Assembly (NCBI RefSeq): GCF_021390675.1
Contig: NZ_JAJEJV010000003.1
Coordinates: 1 to 64,000 of the forward strand
Length of the DNA stretch: 64,000 nt
Direction: 5' to 3'
Source of the DNA: Dyella sp. 2HG41-7
Lineage (GTDB): Bacteria > Pseudomonadota > Gammaproteobacteria > Xanthomonadales > Rhodanobacteraceae
The notes under the pieces are model-generated. The model was not told the DNA's origin. It did not search any database and saw only the letters and a program-made list of their open reading frames with translations. The position numbers and the translations under genes are program-made. Shown here one piece after another: positions 46,179 through 55,450 of this stretch. Positions within the stretch are counted from its first letter, which is position 1. Each line of letters opens with the position of its first letter.

Positions 46179-46769
46179 TTACTGCGCGCCAGCTTTCGGC
46201 ACCGCACCTTCGGTGGTGATGTGCAGCTGGATGTCATCGCTCACCTTCGGCGCGTACGCACCCAGGCCGAAATCCGAACGCTTCAGCGTACCGGTGGCGT
46301 TGAAGCCGATGGCCTGCTGACCCGTCATCGGATGCTTGCCGACGTTGTTCAGCGTCGCGTCCAGCACCACCGGCTTGGTGACGCCGTGCACGGTGAGGTC
46401 GCCGGTGATTTTGAAGTGCTTGCCGCCGAGCGGCTGCACGTTCGTGCTCTTGAAGGTGATGGTCGGATACTGCTCGGCGTTGAAGAAATCCGGTTCCTTC
46501 AGATGCTTGTCGAGCGCGGGCACGTGCGTGTCCAGATTGCTCAGCGGCATGGTCACATCGACCGAGGACTTGGACGGATTCTGTTCGTCGAACACCACCG
46601 TGCCGTCGGAAATGCCGATGTCGGCGGTGGGATTGGAGAAGCCGAAGTGGCTCCAGCTGAACAGCACCATGGTGTGACCGGGATCGAGCTTGTAGGTCAC
46701 CGGGGCGGCCTGAGCCGACAGCGCTGCGCCAAGCAAGCCGGCCAGCAACACGTAGCGAAGAGTACGCAT
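46179..46769 (-). CDS. YceI-family periplasmic lipid-binding protein
   Basis: 196 aa with a signal peptide (MRTLRYVLLAGLLGAALSAQ, cleavage near AQA/AP). The mature lipocalin-like barrel has YKLDPGHTMVLFSWSHFGFSNPTADI, FFNAEQYPTITFKST, LTVHGVTKPVVLDATLN and SDFGLGAYAP. Family members bind polyisoprenoids in the periplasm, often linked to quinone or stress functions. A strong AGGAGA ribosome site precedes the ATG. No operon partner is evident. Confidence 0.93.
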   Translation of the reverse strand: MRTLRYVLLAGLLGAALSAQAAPVTYKLDPGHTMVLFSWSHFGFSNPTADIGISDGTVVFDEQNPSKSSVDVTMPLSNLDTHVPALDKHLKEPDFFNAEQYPTITFKSTNVQPLGGKHFKITGDLTVHGVTKPVVLDATLNNVGKHPMTGQQAIGFNATGTLKRSDFGLGAYAPKVSDDIQLHITTEGAVPKAGAQ

Positions 46770-46878
46770 GAAAATCTCCTGCCTAATACGATGGGTTAAG
46801 GGGTTTTGTTTTCATCAACTACAGGATCGCCTTGGGAGCATACCGCCGGCGATCCTTCGGAAAAACGACAGCTTTGCG

Positions 46879-47472
46879 TTACTCGACGCGCGCCGCTTCG
46901 TCGAACGACAACCGCGGGCTGCGCGGGAAAAGATCGCGGCTGGCATCGCCGTAGCCGATATTGATCAGGAAGTTCGATTTGATCGTCGTGCCGGCGAAGA
47001 ACGCCTGATCCACGCCCGCATTGTCGAAGCCCGACATCGGGCCGCAATCCAGACCCAGCGCGCGCGCCGCCATGATCACGTACGCACCTTGCAGCGTGGC
47101 ATTGCGAAACGCGGTGGTGTCGGCCAAGGCCTGATTGCCCGCAAACCAGCTGCGCGCGTCCGCATGGGGAAACAGCTTCGGCAGCTGCTCGAAGAACGCG
47201 TGGTCGTTGGCGACGATCGCCGTCACCGGCGCGGCCATGGTCTTGGCGCGATTGCCTTCGGACAGGAACGGCTTGAGCTTTTCCTTCGCCGCTGCCGATT
47301 TGACGAACACCAGCCGCATCGGCGAGGAGTTGGCGCTGGTCGGACCGAACTTCGCCAGGTCGTAGAGCGCATGCAATTGCTCGTTGGTCACTTCCTTGGA
47401 GAGGAAGGCGTTATAGGTGCGCGCCGTGCGGAACAATTGATCCAGCGCTGCCTCGGCAAGCTTCTCGCTCAT
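46879..47472 (-). CDS. Nitroreductase family / malonic-semialdehyde reductase-like
   Basis: FMN-dependent reductase of 197 aa. It has [18 protein letters not shown], the FMN-contact loop, and [16 protein letters not shown], both typical of the RutE/HadB group. RutE reduces malonic semialdehyde in pyrimidine breakdown, but no rut genes are present, so the physiological substrate is uncertain. ATG at 47472 ([10 protein letters not shown]); a longer frame reads antisense through the next gene and is not real. Confidence 0.9.
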   Translation of the reverse strand: MSEKLAEAALDQLFRTARTYNAFLSKEVTNEQLHALYDLAKFGPTSANSSPMRLVFVKSAAAKEKLKPFLSEGNRAKTMAAPVTAIVANDHAFFEQLPKLFPHADARSWFAGNQALADTTAFRNATLQGAYVIMAARALGLDCGPMSGFDNAGVDQAFFAGTTIKSNFLINIGYGDASRDLFPRSPRLSFDEAARVE

Positions 47473-47577
47473 GGGTATCCTCAATGCATGACGAAAGACG
47501 CGCCCCAAACGGGGCGAGATGAACGTAGAGTGTAAGCGCAAGCCGGATGAATCAACGGCGACGGGGGCGAACGTACT

Positions 47578-48585
47578 GTGCACGATCCGGCAACAATCAC
47601 CCCGTCGGGACACGATGCGCCTGCCCCGCCGCAGGGCGAATGTTGGGCGATCACCGACCTGGCCGCCGGCAATCAACGGCAAGCACTGGCCCTGGCCGAG
47701 CACATGAATATGCCGGTGCGACACCTGGTGCTGTCGCCGCGGGCGCCCTGGTCGTGGTTGTCGCCACGTATGACATGGGGCGGTCGGCTCGCCCTTCCCG
47801 CCTCGCAACGCGCCGCGTTCGCGCCGCCGTGGCCCCGCATCGCTATCGGGTGCGGACGAAGCGCGGCCTTGCTGACGCGCATGCTGCGCACGTTGACGGA
47901 AGGCCATTGCCACACCGTGCAGATTCTCGATCCGCGCGTCGCTCCGGCGCACTGGGACACCGTGATTGCGCCACGCCACGATGGCCTCGCGGGCGCCAAC
48001 GTGATGAACCCTTTGGGTTCGTTGAACCCAATCGATGATGCCTGGCTGCAGGACGGCCGCGACGCCAGTCCGACGCTGAGCGAACTGCCGCAACCGCGCG
48101 TCGGCGTCTTGCTCGGCGGGCCGCGCGGTGGCATTCGCATCGATGCGGACTATGCGCAACGTCTGGTCGAACGATTGCTCGAGCGTCGTCGACACGAAGG
48201 CGGAAGCCTAATGGTGCTGGCCTCGCGCCGCACGCCCGTCGCCGCCGTAGAAGTGATGCGTAACGCATTGCGCGGCAATCCCGGCCTGGTCTGGGCCGGA
48301 CCCGACGACGGCAACAATCCGTACCCTGGCGTGCTCGGCTGGGCCGATCGACTCATCGTCACGCCCGATTCGGTCAATATGCTGAGCGAAGCGTGCGCAG
48401 TCGGTTGCGCGGTGCACACGTTCGTCACGGGAGCCTTGCCGCCAAAACTGGCGCGTTTTCATCAAAGCCTGCGCGCGGCCGGCCTGTTGCACGAGATGGA
48501 CGAGGATGCGCCCGCCACACAAACGCCGCTGCGTGAAACCGCGGCGATTGCGGACGCGCTGCGCAAGCGCTTGCTCGCATCGTAA
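47578..48585 (+). CDS. ELM1/GtrOC1-family putative glycosyltransferase
   Basis: 335 aa, the Mito_fiss_Elm1 family (named for a plant mitochondrial fission factor) widespread in Proteobacteria. It shows [20 protein letters not shown] near the N-terminus, [19 protein letters not shown] and the C-terminal [19 protein letters not shown], a GT-B-like nucleotide-sugar motif. The bacterial role is unproven; a glycosyltransferase activity is suggested by fold. GTG start at 47578, divergent from the nitroreductase gene. Confidence 0.85.
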   Translation: MHDPATITPSGHDAPAPPQGECWAITDLAAGNQRQALALAEHMNMPVRHLVLSPRAPWSWLSPRMTWGGRLALPASQRAAFAPPWPRIAIGCGRSAALLTRMLRTLTEGHCHTVQILDPRVAPAHWDTVIAPRHDGLAGANVMNPLGSLNPIDDAWLQDGRDASPTLSELPQPRVGVLLGGPRGGIRIDADYAQRLVERLLERRRHEGGSLMVLASRRTPVAAVEVMRNALRGNPGLVWAGPDDGNNPYPGVLGWADRLIVTPDSVNMLSEACAVGCAVHTFVTGALPPKLARFHQSLRAAGLLHEMDEDAPATQTPLRETAAIADALRKRLLAS

Positions 48586-48604
48586 GCTCAACGAGGGTTG
48601 TGAG

Positions 48605-51457
48605 CTAAAAATCGAATCCGAGCGCGTGCGTCACCACACCGACCTCGCCGCACAACTCATCCAATTCAGCGTCGCGAGGCGCGATGCGCGAACGCAAATC
48701 CAAGGTGCATTGCAACGCGCGACGCAAGAGCTCGGCATGCGCGCGCGTCAAGCAGTTGGCTTGCGCGGTATCGAGCAAACCGTCGTTGCGGCAAAGCTCG
48801 ATCAATCCTGCATTCGCGGTCGTCGACAGCAAATTCGGCATTTTGGCCGCATGCGCCAGCACGAGACCTTGCAGCGCAAACTCGATATCCAGCAACGCGC
48901 CGCGACCTTGTTTGAGATCGATCTGCGCCGCATCCGAACGATCGCGCTCCGCACGCCAACGCTGGCGCATGCTGCTTACCTCCGCGAGCACCGCCGCGCG
49001 ATCGCGCGATACTGCGAGCGTACGGCGCCGCACGTCGCTCAATTTCGCATTCAACGCGGCGTCGCCTGCTACCGGACGTGCGCGCAGCAGCGCTTGATGC
49101 TCCCAGGTCCACGCACGACTCTCCTGATACGCGACAAACGCATCAAGGCTGCCGACTAGCAAACCTTTCGAGCCGTCCGGCCGCAACCGCGTATCCACTT
49201 CGTACAAGCGCCCCGCGCGCGTGAGCACGGTCAGCCAATTCATTACGCGCTGCGTCAAGCGTTGATACCAACGCGAACCTTCCAGCGAGCGCGGTCCATC
49301 GCTCATTTCTTGCGCGCGCTGACCGTCGAACACGAACACCAGATCCAGATCGGACGCAAAACCCAGTTCCTCGCCGCCTAGACTGCCGTAACCCAGAATC
49401 GAAAAGCCCGAACCTTCGCCAGGCAAACGCCCGTGCGCAGCAATCACTTCGCGTTCGGCCAGCGCCGCCACCGCATTGACCACCGATTCGGCCAACGCGC
49501 CAAGCCTGCGCGCGGTGGCGACGGCATCGGCGCGACCATCGTTAAAGGCGAGACCCAGCCGAAACGCGATGCTCGATTTAAATTCGTTGATACGCTCCAG
49601 CTCCGCCTCGGCTTCGCGTTCGTCCAGCGTCGTGAGCACATGCGCGATTTCGGCGCTGATATCCGCGCGCTTGAGCGGCAACTGATCGATGCGCGGATCG
49701 AGCACGTCGTCGAGCAGCAACGGCTGCGCAATCACGCGCTCCGCAAGAAATGCGCTATCGGCGAACAGCTGCGCAAGACGTTTGCGCGCGGAGGGCTGCT
49801 CTTCTAGCAACGCCAGATACGAAGGCCGACGCGCGACAGCCTGCACCAAACGACACAAACGCAACAGACACGGCACGGGCGCGGCGGAATCGCGCGCGGC
49901 GGCGAGCAACTGCGGCATCAAATGATCGAGCTGTTCGCGCGCACGCGCGGACATCGCACGCAACGATGCCGCCTGCGGCAACTTCAGCAAGGCATCTAGC
50001 GCTTCCCCGCCAGGCACGAAACCGGAAGCCTCCAGTACGCTCGCCTCGAGCGATTCGTCGCACGCTTTTTTCCACAAGATCGCATCGGCGGCCGGCACGG
50101 TGGATTTCGCGCCGCCTTCGGGCATCAGCACGGCCTCGAACTCGTTGGCGACGATGTCCCGATGTTTCGCCAATTCTTCGGCCAACGATTCCCACGCCGG
50201 GTAATCCAGCGCGAGCGCGAGCCGTTCGCGCGTCAACGGATCGTCGGGCAAATCGTGCGTTTGCGCATCGCGCATCATCTGCACGCGGTTTTCCAGTCGA
50301 CGCAAGAACACATAGGCCTCGCGCAACGCGCGTGCTCGTGCGGCAGGAATATGTCCACGCGCTTCGCAAGCGGTCAACGCCGGCAGCAATCCGCGCACGC
50401 GCAAGCTCGGCTCGCGGCCACCGCGAATCAATTGCACCAGTTGCACAATAAATTCGATTTCGCGAATGCCGCCGGGGCCGAGCTTCAGATTATCGGCCAG
50501 GTCTTTGCGCGCCACTTCGGCGTCGATCAAGGCCTTCATTTCGCGCAATCCTGCGAACGCCGTGTAATCGAGGTATTTGCGATATACGAACGGCCGCAGC
50601 ATTTCCTGCAATTGCTTGCCGGCGTTGCGATCGCCCGCGACGGCGCGCGCTTTGATCCACGCGTAGCGCTCCCAGTCGCGACCTTCCCGTTGGTAGTACT
50701 GCTCCATCGCGCTGAACGGCAACGCCAAGCGACCCGCATTGCCAAAAGGTCGCAAGCGCAAATCGACGCGCGCGCAGATGCCGTCGGTGGTGGGCTCGTG
50801 CAGTAGGCGCACCAATTGCCGACCGAGACGCACGAAGTATTCGCTGTTGTCTAGCACGCGCGCGCCGTCGCTCTCGCCGCCTTGCGGATACGCCAGCACC
50901 AGATCGATATCGGAAGAAAAATTCAACTCGCTGCCGCCGAGTTTGCCGAAACCGACCACGACCAGACGCTGCAGTTCGCCATCTTCGCCGCGCGGATGGC
51001 CGTAACGAACGGCCAAATTGCGCTCGGACCAATCCAGCGCCGCGCCGAGCAAGGCTTCGTAAAGCACGCTGGTGGCGGAAAGAATTTCCGGCAGGTCGTC
51101 CAAACCGTTGACGTCGCGAAACACCAGGCGCAGCGCCTCGGCATGCCGAAACCGCCGCAGCGTCGCCATGCAAACAGTTTCGTCTGCATCGAGCTTCAAC
51201 GCGTCGATACGCGTCGACGCATCGCCATTCACACGCAAGCGTTCCAGACCTTGGGGCGACAACAGCTGCGGTTGGTTGCGCCATGTCTCGAACGCGAAAT
51301 CGCTGGCGAGCAACGTACGGCGAATGCGTTCGGCGACGCCTGCGTCGTCATGCAGCGGCACGCCCGCGGCGCGACAGCGGGCCGCAAGCTGTGCGTAACG
51401 GTCGTCGATCAGCGCCTGCAGCGCGGGCGATTCGGCGGGAAGCGAGGTTACGGTCAT
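48605..51457 (-). CDS. glnE: Bifunctional glutamine synthetase adenylyltransferase/deadenylase
   Basis: 950 aa, full length. It adenylylates or de-adenylylates glutamine synthetase in response to PII proteins. Two nucleotidyltransferase domains each carry a GGxExxFxSDxDLV signature: GGSELNFSSDIDLVL near residue 175 (deadenylylase half) and GGEELGFASDLDLVF near 700 (adenylyltransferase half). The linker and C-terminal helical regions are intact. It is convergent with the ELM1 gene. No glnB or glnA is in the window. Confidence 0.96.
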   Translation of the reverse strand: MTVTSLPAESPALQALIDDRYAQLAARCRAAGVPLHDDAGVAERIRRTLLASDFAFETWRNQPQLLSPQGLERLRVNGDASTRIDALKLDADETVCMATLRRFRHAEALRLVFRDVNGLDDLPEILSATSVLYEALLGAALDWSERNLAVRYGHPRGEDGELQRLVVVGFGKLGGSELNFSSDIDLVLAYPQGGESDGARVLDNSEYFVRLGRQLVRLLHEPTTDGICARVDLRLRPFGNAGRLALPFSAMEQYYQREGRDWERYAWIKARAVAGDRNAGKQLQEMLRPFVYRKYLDYTAFAGLREMKALIDAEVARKDLADNLKLGPGGIREIEFIVQLVQLIRGGREPSLRVRGLLPALTACEARGHIPAARARALREAYVFLRRLENRVQMMRDAQTHDLPDDPLTRERLALALDYPAWESLAEELAKHRDIVANEFEAVLMPEGGAKSTVPAADAILWKKACDESLEASVLEASGFVPGGEALDALLKLPQAASLRAMSARAREQLDHLMPQLLAAARDSAAPVPCLLRLCRLVQAVARRPSYLALLEEQPSARKRLAQLFADSAFLAERVIAQPLLLDDVLDPRIDQLPLKRADISAEIAHVLTTLDEREAEAELERINEFKSSIAFRLGLAFNDGRADAVATARRLGALAESVVNAVAALAEREVIAAHGRLPGEGSGFSILGYGSLGGEELGFASDLDLVFVFDGQRAQEMSDGPRSLEGSRWYQRLTQRVMNWLTVLTRAGRLYEVDTRLRPDGSKGLLVGSLDAFVAYQESRAWTWEHQALLRARPVAGDAALNAKLSDVRRRTLAVSRDRAAVLAEVSSMRQRWRAERDRSDAAQIDLKQGRGALLDIEFALQGLVLAHAAKMPNLLSTTANAGLIELCRNDGLLDTAQANCLTRAHAELLRRALQCTLDLRSRIAPRDAELDELCGEVGVVTHALGFDF

Positions 51458-51502
51458 TCGACCATTATGACCGTTTCATCTCCCACTTCCGAATTCGTGC
51501 GC

Positions 51503-52648
51503 TTACGCCTCGATGCGCCGCCAAGGGCCAACCGCCACCGGCGCGCCTGTATGCGCGGGGTGAAACGTCGACCGCTGTTGCACATGACCCTCCCTGTCCA
51601 CGCCAAAAACCGAAAGCACATGGAAATGAATGCTCACCGCGCCATCCGCGGAGCCACCGTGGCGCGCCCAATCGCGTTCGCTCCATTCGGCTTCGAGCGG
51701 CTCATCCAGGCCTTCCAATCGCAAGCTGGCGCGTACCGTACCGGCCACGTGACGAAGGTTGAGCAGATGCGCTTTGAGCCCATCGCCTTGCCGCGGCGCC
51801 AGCACGATGTCTTCCGGGCGCACGTGCACGGAAACGTCGTGCACGTTTTCCGTCGAGAAATCGTCGAGCGGCCACGCGTGACCGAATAGATGCAATTGCT
51901 GCGCATCCACCTTCCCCGGCAACGATTGTCCGCGCGCGATAAAGCGCGACGCGAACGGGGTCGCCGGCTGGCGATAGATCTGCTCAGGCGTGCCGATCTG
52001 TTCGATGCGACCGCGATTCATCACCACCACGCGGTCCGCCATTTCCAACGCCTCGTCCTGATCGTGCGTGACGAACAAGGTCGTGATGCCCAGCGAACGG
52101 TGAAACTCGCGCAGCCAATTGCGCAAATTGACACGCACTTGCGCATCCAACGCGCCAAAGGGTTCATCCAGTAACAACCATCTCGGCTCGATCGCCAACG
52201 CGCGCGCCAACGCTACACGCTGACGCTGGCCACCCGACAATTGCGATGGATAGCGATTCGCCAGGCTTTCCAATTCCACGCGCGCGAGCAACGCATCGAC
52301 ATTCGCCTTGATGATCGACGCCTTGGGTCGCGCACGCCACGGTCGCACGCGCAAACCGAATGCCACGTTTTGAGCGACCGTCATATGCGGAAACAGCGCG
52401 TAGTGCTGAAACACCAAACCCACGCCGCGCCGCCGCGCGTCCAGCTGCAGCAGATCCTGCCCGTCGCGATGCACGCTTCCCGCGTCGGGTTGATCCAGGC
52501 CGGCAAGAATGCGCAACAAACTAGTCTTACCCGATCCCGACGGCCCAAGCACGGCGACGAACTCACCGTCGGCAATCGTCAGGCTGACGTCGTCCAGCGC
52601 CACAAAGGCGCCGAACTGACGACGTAAGCGGGAAATCTCGATGCCCAT
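51503..52648 (-). CDS. cysA: Sulfate/thiosulfate ABC importer ATPase
   Basis: 381 aa. Walker [11 protein letters not shown] (about 36-45), signature [15 protein letters not shown], Walker [13 protein letters not shown], and a C-terminal TOBE-like domain including [13 protein letters not shown]. The ATG at 52648 is preceded by GAGGA at rather long spacing; an in-frame TTG at 52666 would overlap the cysW stop. Last gene of the sbp-cysT-cysW-cysA unit; energises sulfate uptake at the inner membrane. Confidence 0.95.
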   Translation of the reverse strand: MGIEISRLRRQFGAFVALDDVSLTIADGEFVAVLGPSGSGKTSLLRILAGLDQPDAGSVHRDGQDLLQLDARRRGVGLVFQHYALFPHMTVAQNVAFGLRVRPWRARPKASIIKANVDALLARVELESLANRYPSQLSGGQRQRVALARALAIEPRWLLLDEPFGALDAQVRVNLRNWLREFHRSLGITTLFVTHDQDEALEMADRVVVMNRGRIEQIGTPEQIYRQPATPFASRFIARGQSLPGKVDAQQLHLFGHAWPLDDFSTENVHDVSVHVRPEDIVLAPRQGDGLKAHLLNLRHVAGTVRASLRLEGLDEPLEAEWSERDWARHGGSADGAVSIHFHVLSVFGVDREGHVQQRSTFHPAHTGAPVAVGPWRRIEA

Positions 52649-52662
52649 GGCGTTCTGGTTCC

Positions 52663-53517
52663 TCAACGATTCAAGTCGTCACCGTGCCGCCACTCCACCA
52701 ATCGCTTGATGCCGAGTGTGAGAACAGTGAGCAAAGCAAGCAACGACGCCACGGCGAAAGCGGCGGAAAAATTTTCCTGATAGAGCTGATCGACTTGCAG
52801 CGGCAGCGTGTTGGTGATGCCACGAAGATGCCCGGACACCACATACACCGCGCCGAATTCACCCATCGCCCGCGCGTTGCATAACAACACGCCATACAAA
52901 AGCGCCCAACGCACGCGCGGCAGCGTGACGCGAAAGAAAATCTGCCATCCGCTCGCGCCCAAGGTAAGCGCGGCCTCTTCCTGTTCCGAGCCTTGCGCCT
53001 GCATCAGCGGCATCAATTCGCGCGCGACGAACGGCAAGGTCACGAGCACGGTCGCCAGCACCAGACCCGGCAGCGCAAAAATCACCTGTACGCCATGCGG
53101 CTCCAACCACGAACCCAGCCAACCGTCCTTGCCGTAAACCAGAATCAGCATCATGCCGGCGATCACCGGCGAAATGGAAAACGGAAGATCGATCAACGCG
53201 CCGAGCAGCGCCTTGCCGCGAAACTCGAAATGCGTCATCGACCATGCGGCGGCCAGGCCAAAGACGAGGTTCAACGGCACTGCAATCGCGGCGACGATCA
53301 ACGTGAGACGCACTGCCGCAATAGTGTCGGGCTGTCGAATCGCATCCAGATAGAACGCCACGCCTTGCTGAAAGGCTTCGGCGACAATCGCCAGCAATGG
53401 AAGCACCAGCAACCAGACCAATACTGCAAGCGCGCTTAAGACCAAGGTCGTGCGCGCAACACGTATCGACCACGACGGACGGCCACCCATCGACACCGCT
53501 GCAGCGACGACGGCCAT
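52663..53517 (-). CDS. cysW: Sulfate ABC importer permease CysW
   Basis: 284 aa, six predicted membrane helices. It has LLGALIDLPFSISPVIAGM and the EAA-type coupling loop EEAALTLGASGWQIFFRVTLP, followed by GEFGAVYVVSGHLRG. The ATG overlaps the cysT stop (TGATG arrangement at 53515-53519), so the two are translationally coupled. Partner of CysT in the membrane channel. Confidence 0.95.
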   Translation of the reverse strand: MAVVAAAVSMGGRPSWSIRVARTTLVLSALAVLVWLLVLPLLAIVAEAFQQGVAFYLDAIRQPDTIAAVRLTLIVAAIAVPLNLVFGLAAAWSMTHFEFRGKALLGALIDLPFSISPVIAGMMLILVYGKDGWLGSWLEPHGVQVIFALPGLVLATVLVTLPFVARELMPLMQAQGSEQEEAALTLGASGWQIFFRVTLPRVRWALLYGVLLCNARAMGEFGAVYVVSGHLRGITNTLPLQVDQLYQENFSAAFAVASLLALLTVLTLGIKRLVEWRHGDDLNR

Positions 53518-54344
53518 CAGCGCACCACCGCCCAGCGACGCGACCAGCGCTGCAACGATGCCATCGCCATCAACAACAGCAGCGACGCCGCCAGCATCAC
53601 CGCGCCCAATGCCGCTGCGCCGCGATAGTCGTATTGCGAATCGATCTTCTGCACGATCAGATAGGGCGCGATTTCCGTGCGGAACAAACGATTGCCCGAA
53701 ATAAAGACCACCGAGCCGAATTCGCCGATCGCGCGAGCGAGCGCCAAAGCAAAACCAGTCAACAGCGTCGGCAGCAACAGTGGAAACAGCACGCGAACGA
53801 AGCGCTGCCACGACGACGCGCCCAGTGTGTACGCCGCTTCTTCAAGGTCGCTTTCCATGCTTTCCAACACCGGCTGCAAGGTGCGCACGACAAACGGCAA
53901 TCCCACGAAGACCATCGCCAACAGCACGCCGAGTCGCGTATACGCCACCTCGATCCCCAACGGCGCCAGGCGACTGCCGAGCCAGCCATGGGGCGCATAG
54001 AGCGACGTCAATGAAATGCCTGCCACGGCTGTCGGCAACGCGAACGGCAGATCGACCAAGGCGTCGCAAACGCGGCGAAACGCAAAGCGATAGCGCACCA
54101 ACACCCACGCGATCAGCAAACCCAGCAACGCGTCGATGGTGGCCGCCAGCAGCGCCGCGCCAAAGCTCAAGCGCAACGACGCCAGCACGCGTCGCGTGGC
54201 GATCTGCGCCCACCAGCCCGCAGGCCCCAGTTCGAAAGCCGTCCACAACAACGCGGCCAGCGGCAACAGAACGCAACCGCCGAGCACCGTCAGCGCGTAG
54301 CCGGTGCTAAGGCGAAATCCTGGCAGTACGTTCCGTATCGTCAT
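53517..54344 (-). CDS. cysT: Sulfate ABC importer permease CysT
   Basis: 275 aa, six predicted membrane helices. It has LVDLPFALPTAVAGISL, the EAA loop EEAAYTLGASSWQRFVRVLFP and GEFGSVVFISGN, the CysT/CysU pattern. It starts 2 nt after the sulfate-binding protein gene and runs into cysW. Forms the transmembrane pore with CysW. Confidence 0.95.
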   Translation of the reverse strand: MTIRNVLPGFRLSTGYALTVLGGCVLLPLAALLWTAFELGPAGWWAQIATRRVLASLRLSFGAALLAATIDALLGLLIAWVLVRYRFAFRRVCDALVDLPFALPTAVAGISLTSLYAPHGWLGSRLAPLGIEVAYTRLGVLLAMVFVGLPFVVRTLQPVLESMESDLEEAAYTLGASSWQRFVRVLFPLLLPTLLTGFALALARAIGEFGSVVFISGNRLFRTEIAPYLIVQKIDSQYDYRGAAALGAVMLAASLLLLMAMASLQRWSRRWAVVR

Positions 54345-54346
54345 GC

Positions 54347-55348
54347 TTACTGCTGTCCTTCGGCGATCTGATCGAACACGCCGCCGTCGTTGAAGTAAGT
54401 CGCCTGCACCTTGCGCCAGTCGCCGAACTGCTCTGCGATCGTGAAGGTCTTTACCGCCGGAAACTGCGCGGCGTATGTCGCCGCGACTGCAGCGTCGCGC
54501 GGGCGGAAGAAATGCTTGGCGGCAATCGCCTGACCTTCGGCGCTGTAGAGAAATCGCAAGTAAGCAAGGGCGACCTTTTGCGTGCCATGTGCCGCCGCCA
54601 CCGTGTCGACGACCGCGACGGGCGACTCCGCCAAAATGGTGAGCGATGGCACGACGATCTCATACTTGTCTTTGCCGAATTCCTGCTGCGCCATCAAGGC
54701 TTCGCTTTCCCAGGCGATCAGCACGTCACCCATGCCACGCTGCACGAACGTGTTGGTCGCGCCACGCGAACCCGTGTCCAGCACCGGCACGTTTTTATAC
54801 AGCGCCGAAACATACGCGCGCGCTTTCTCGGCGCTGCCGCCCGGCTGGCGCGCCGCCCATCCCCACGCGGCAAGAAAATTCCAGCGCGCGCCGCCCGATG
54901 TCTTGGGATTGGGCGTGATCACTTGTACGTCCGAGCGAATGAGATCCTGCCAGTCGTGGATCCGCTTGGGATTGCCCTTGCGCACCAGAAACACCACGGT
55001 GGACGTATAGGGAGAACTGTTGTTCGGCAACCGCGTCTGCCAATCCTTGGCCAGCAGGCCTTTATCCGCCAGCACATCGATGTCGTAGGCCAAGGCCAGC
55101 GTCACAACATCCGCAGGCAGACCGTCGAGCACGGCGCGCGCCTGCTTGCCGGAGCCGCCATTCGATGTCGTTACTTCCACGTTCTGGCCGGCCTGCTTGA
55201 GCCAGTACGCGGTGAAAGCCACGTTCACGTCCCGAAAATATTCGCGCGTGGGATCGTAGGAAGCGTTTAAAATTTTTACATCTGCCGCCGACACATAGCC
55301 GACACCCAGCGAAAGCAACGCTGCTAAAACGAGCAGTAGGCGTTTCAT
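54347..55348 (-). CDS. sbp: Periplasmic sulfate-binding protein
   Basis: 333 aa with a signal peptide (MKRLLLVLAALLSLGVGYVS, cleavage near SAA/DV). The mature protein begins VKILNASYDPTREYF, the sulfate-binding protein signature, followed by TSNGGSGKQARAVLDG, ITPNPKTSGGARWNFL and SRGATNTFVQRGMGDVLIAW. It captures sulfate for CysTWA. ATG at 55348 with a GAGGA ribosome site. A TATAGT -10 box and a GGACGTCC palindrome lie upstream. The porin gene precedes it by 102 nt on the same strand. Confidence 0.96.
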   Translation of the reverse strand: MKRLLLVLAALLSLGVGYVSAADVKILNASYDPTREYFRDVNVAFTAYWLKQAGQNVEVTTSNGGSGKQARAVLDGLPADVVTLALAYDIDVLADKGLLAKDWQTRLPNNSSPYTSTVVFLVRKGNPKRIHDWQDLIRSDVQVITPNPKTSGGARWNFLAAWGWAARQPGGSAEKARAYVSALYKNVPVLDTGSRGATNTFVQRGMGDVLIAWESEALMAQQEFGKDKYEIVVPSLTILAESPVAVVDTVAAAHGTQKVALAYLRFLYSAEGQAIAAKHFFRPRDAAVAATYAAQFPAVKTFTIAEQFGDWRKVQATYFNDGGVFDQIAEGQQ

Positions 55349-55403
55349 GCGTAACGATTTCCTCTGAGCAAACACGCCCAATTTCAACTATAGGATTGGA
55401 GGT

Positions 55404-55413
55404 ATGGACGTCC
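55404..55413. promoter_or_regulatory. GGACGTCC palindrome at the sbp promoter
   Basis: ATGGACGTCC lies near the -35 region of the likely sbp promoter, whose minus-strand TATAGT is at 55387-55392. The 9-mer ATGGACGTC recurs upstream of cysJ at 56848, suggesting a shared control site for the sulfur genes, for example for a CysB-type regulator. Inference only. Confidence 0.4.
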
Positions 55414-55450
55414 GAAAGCGCGGTTCGTCCTATCCATATGCGTGGACGAA

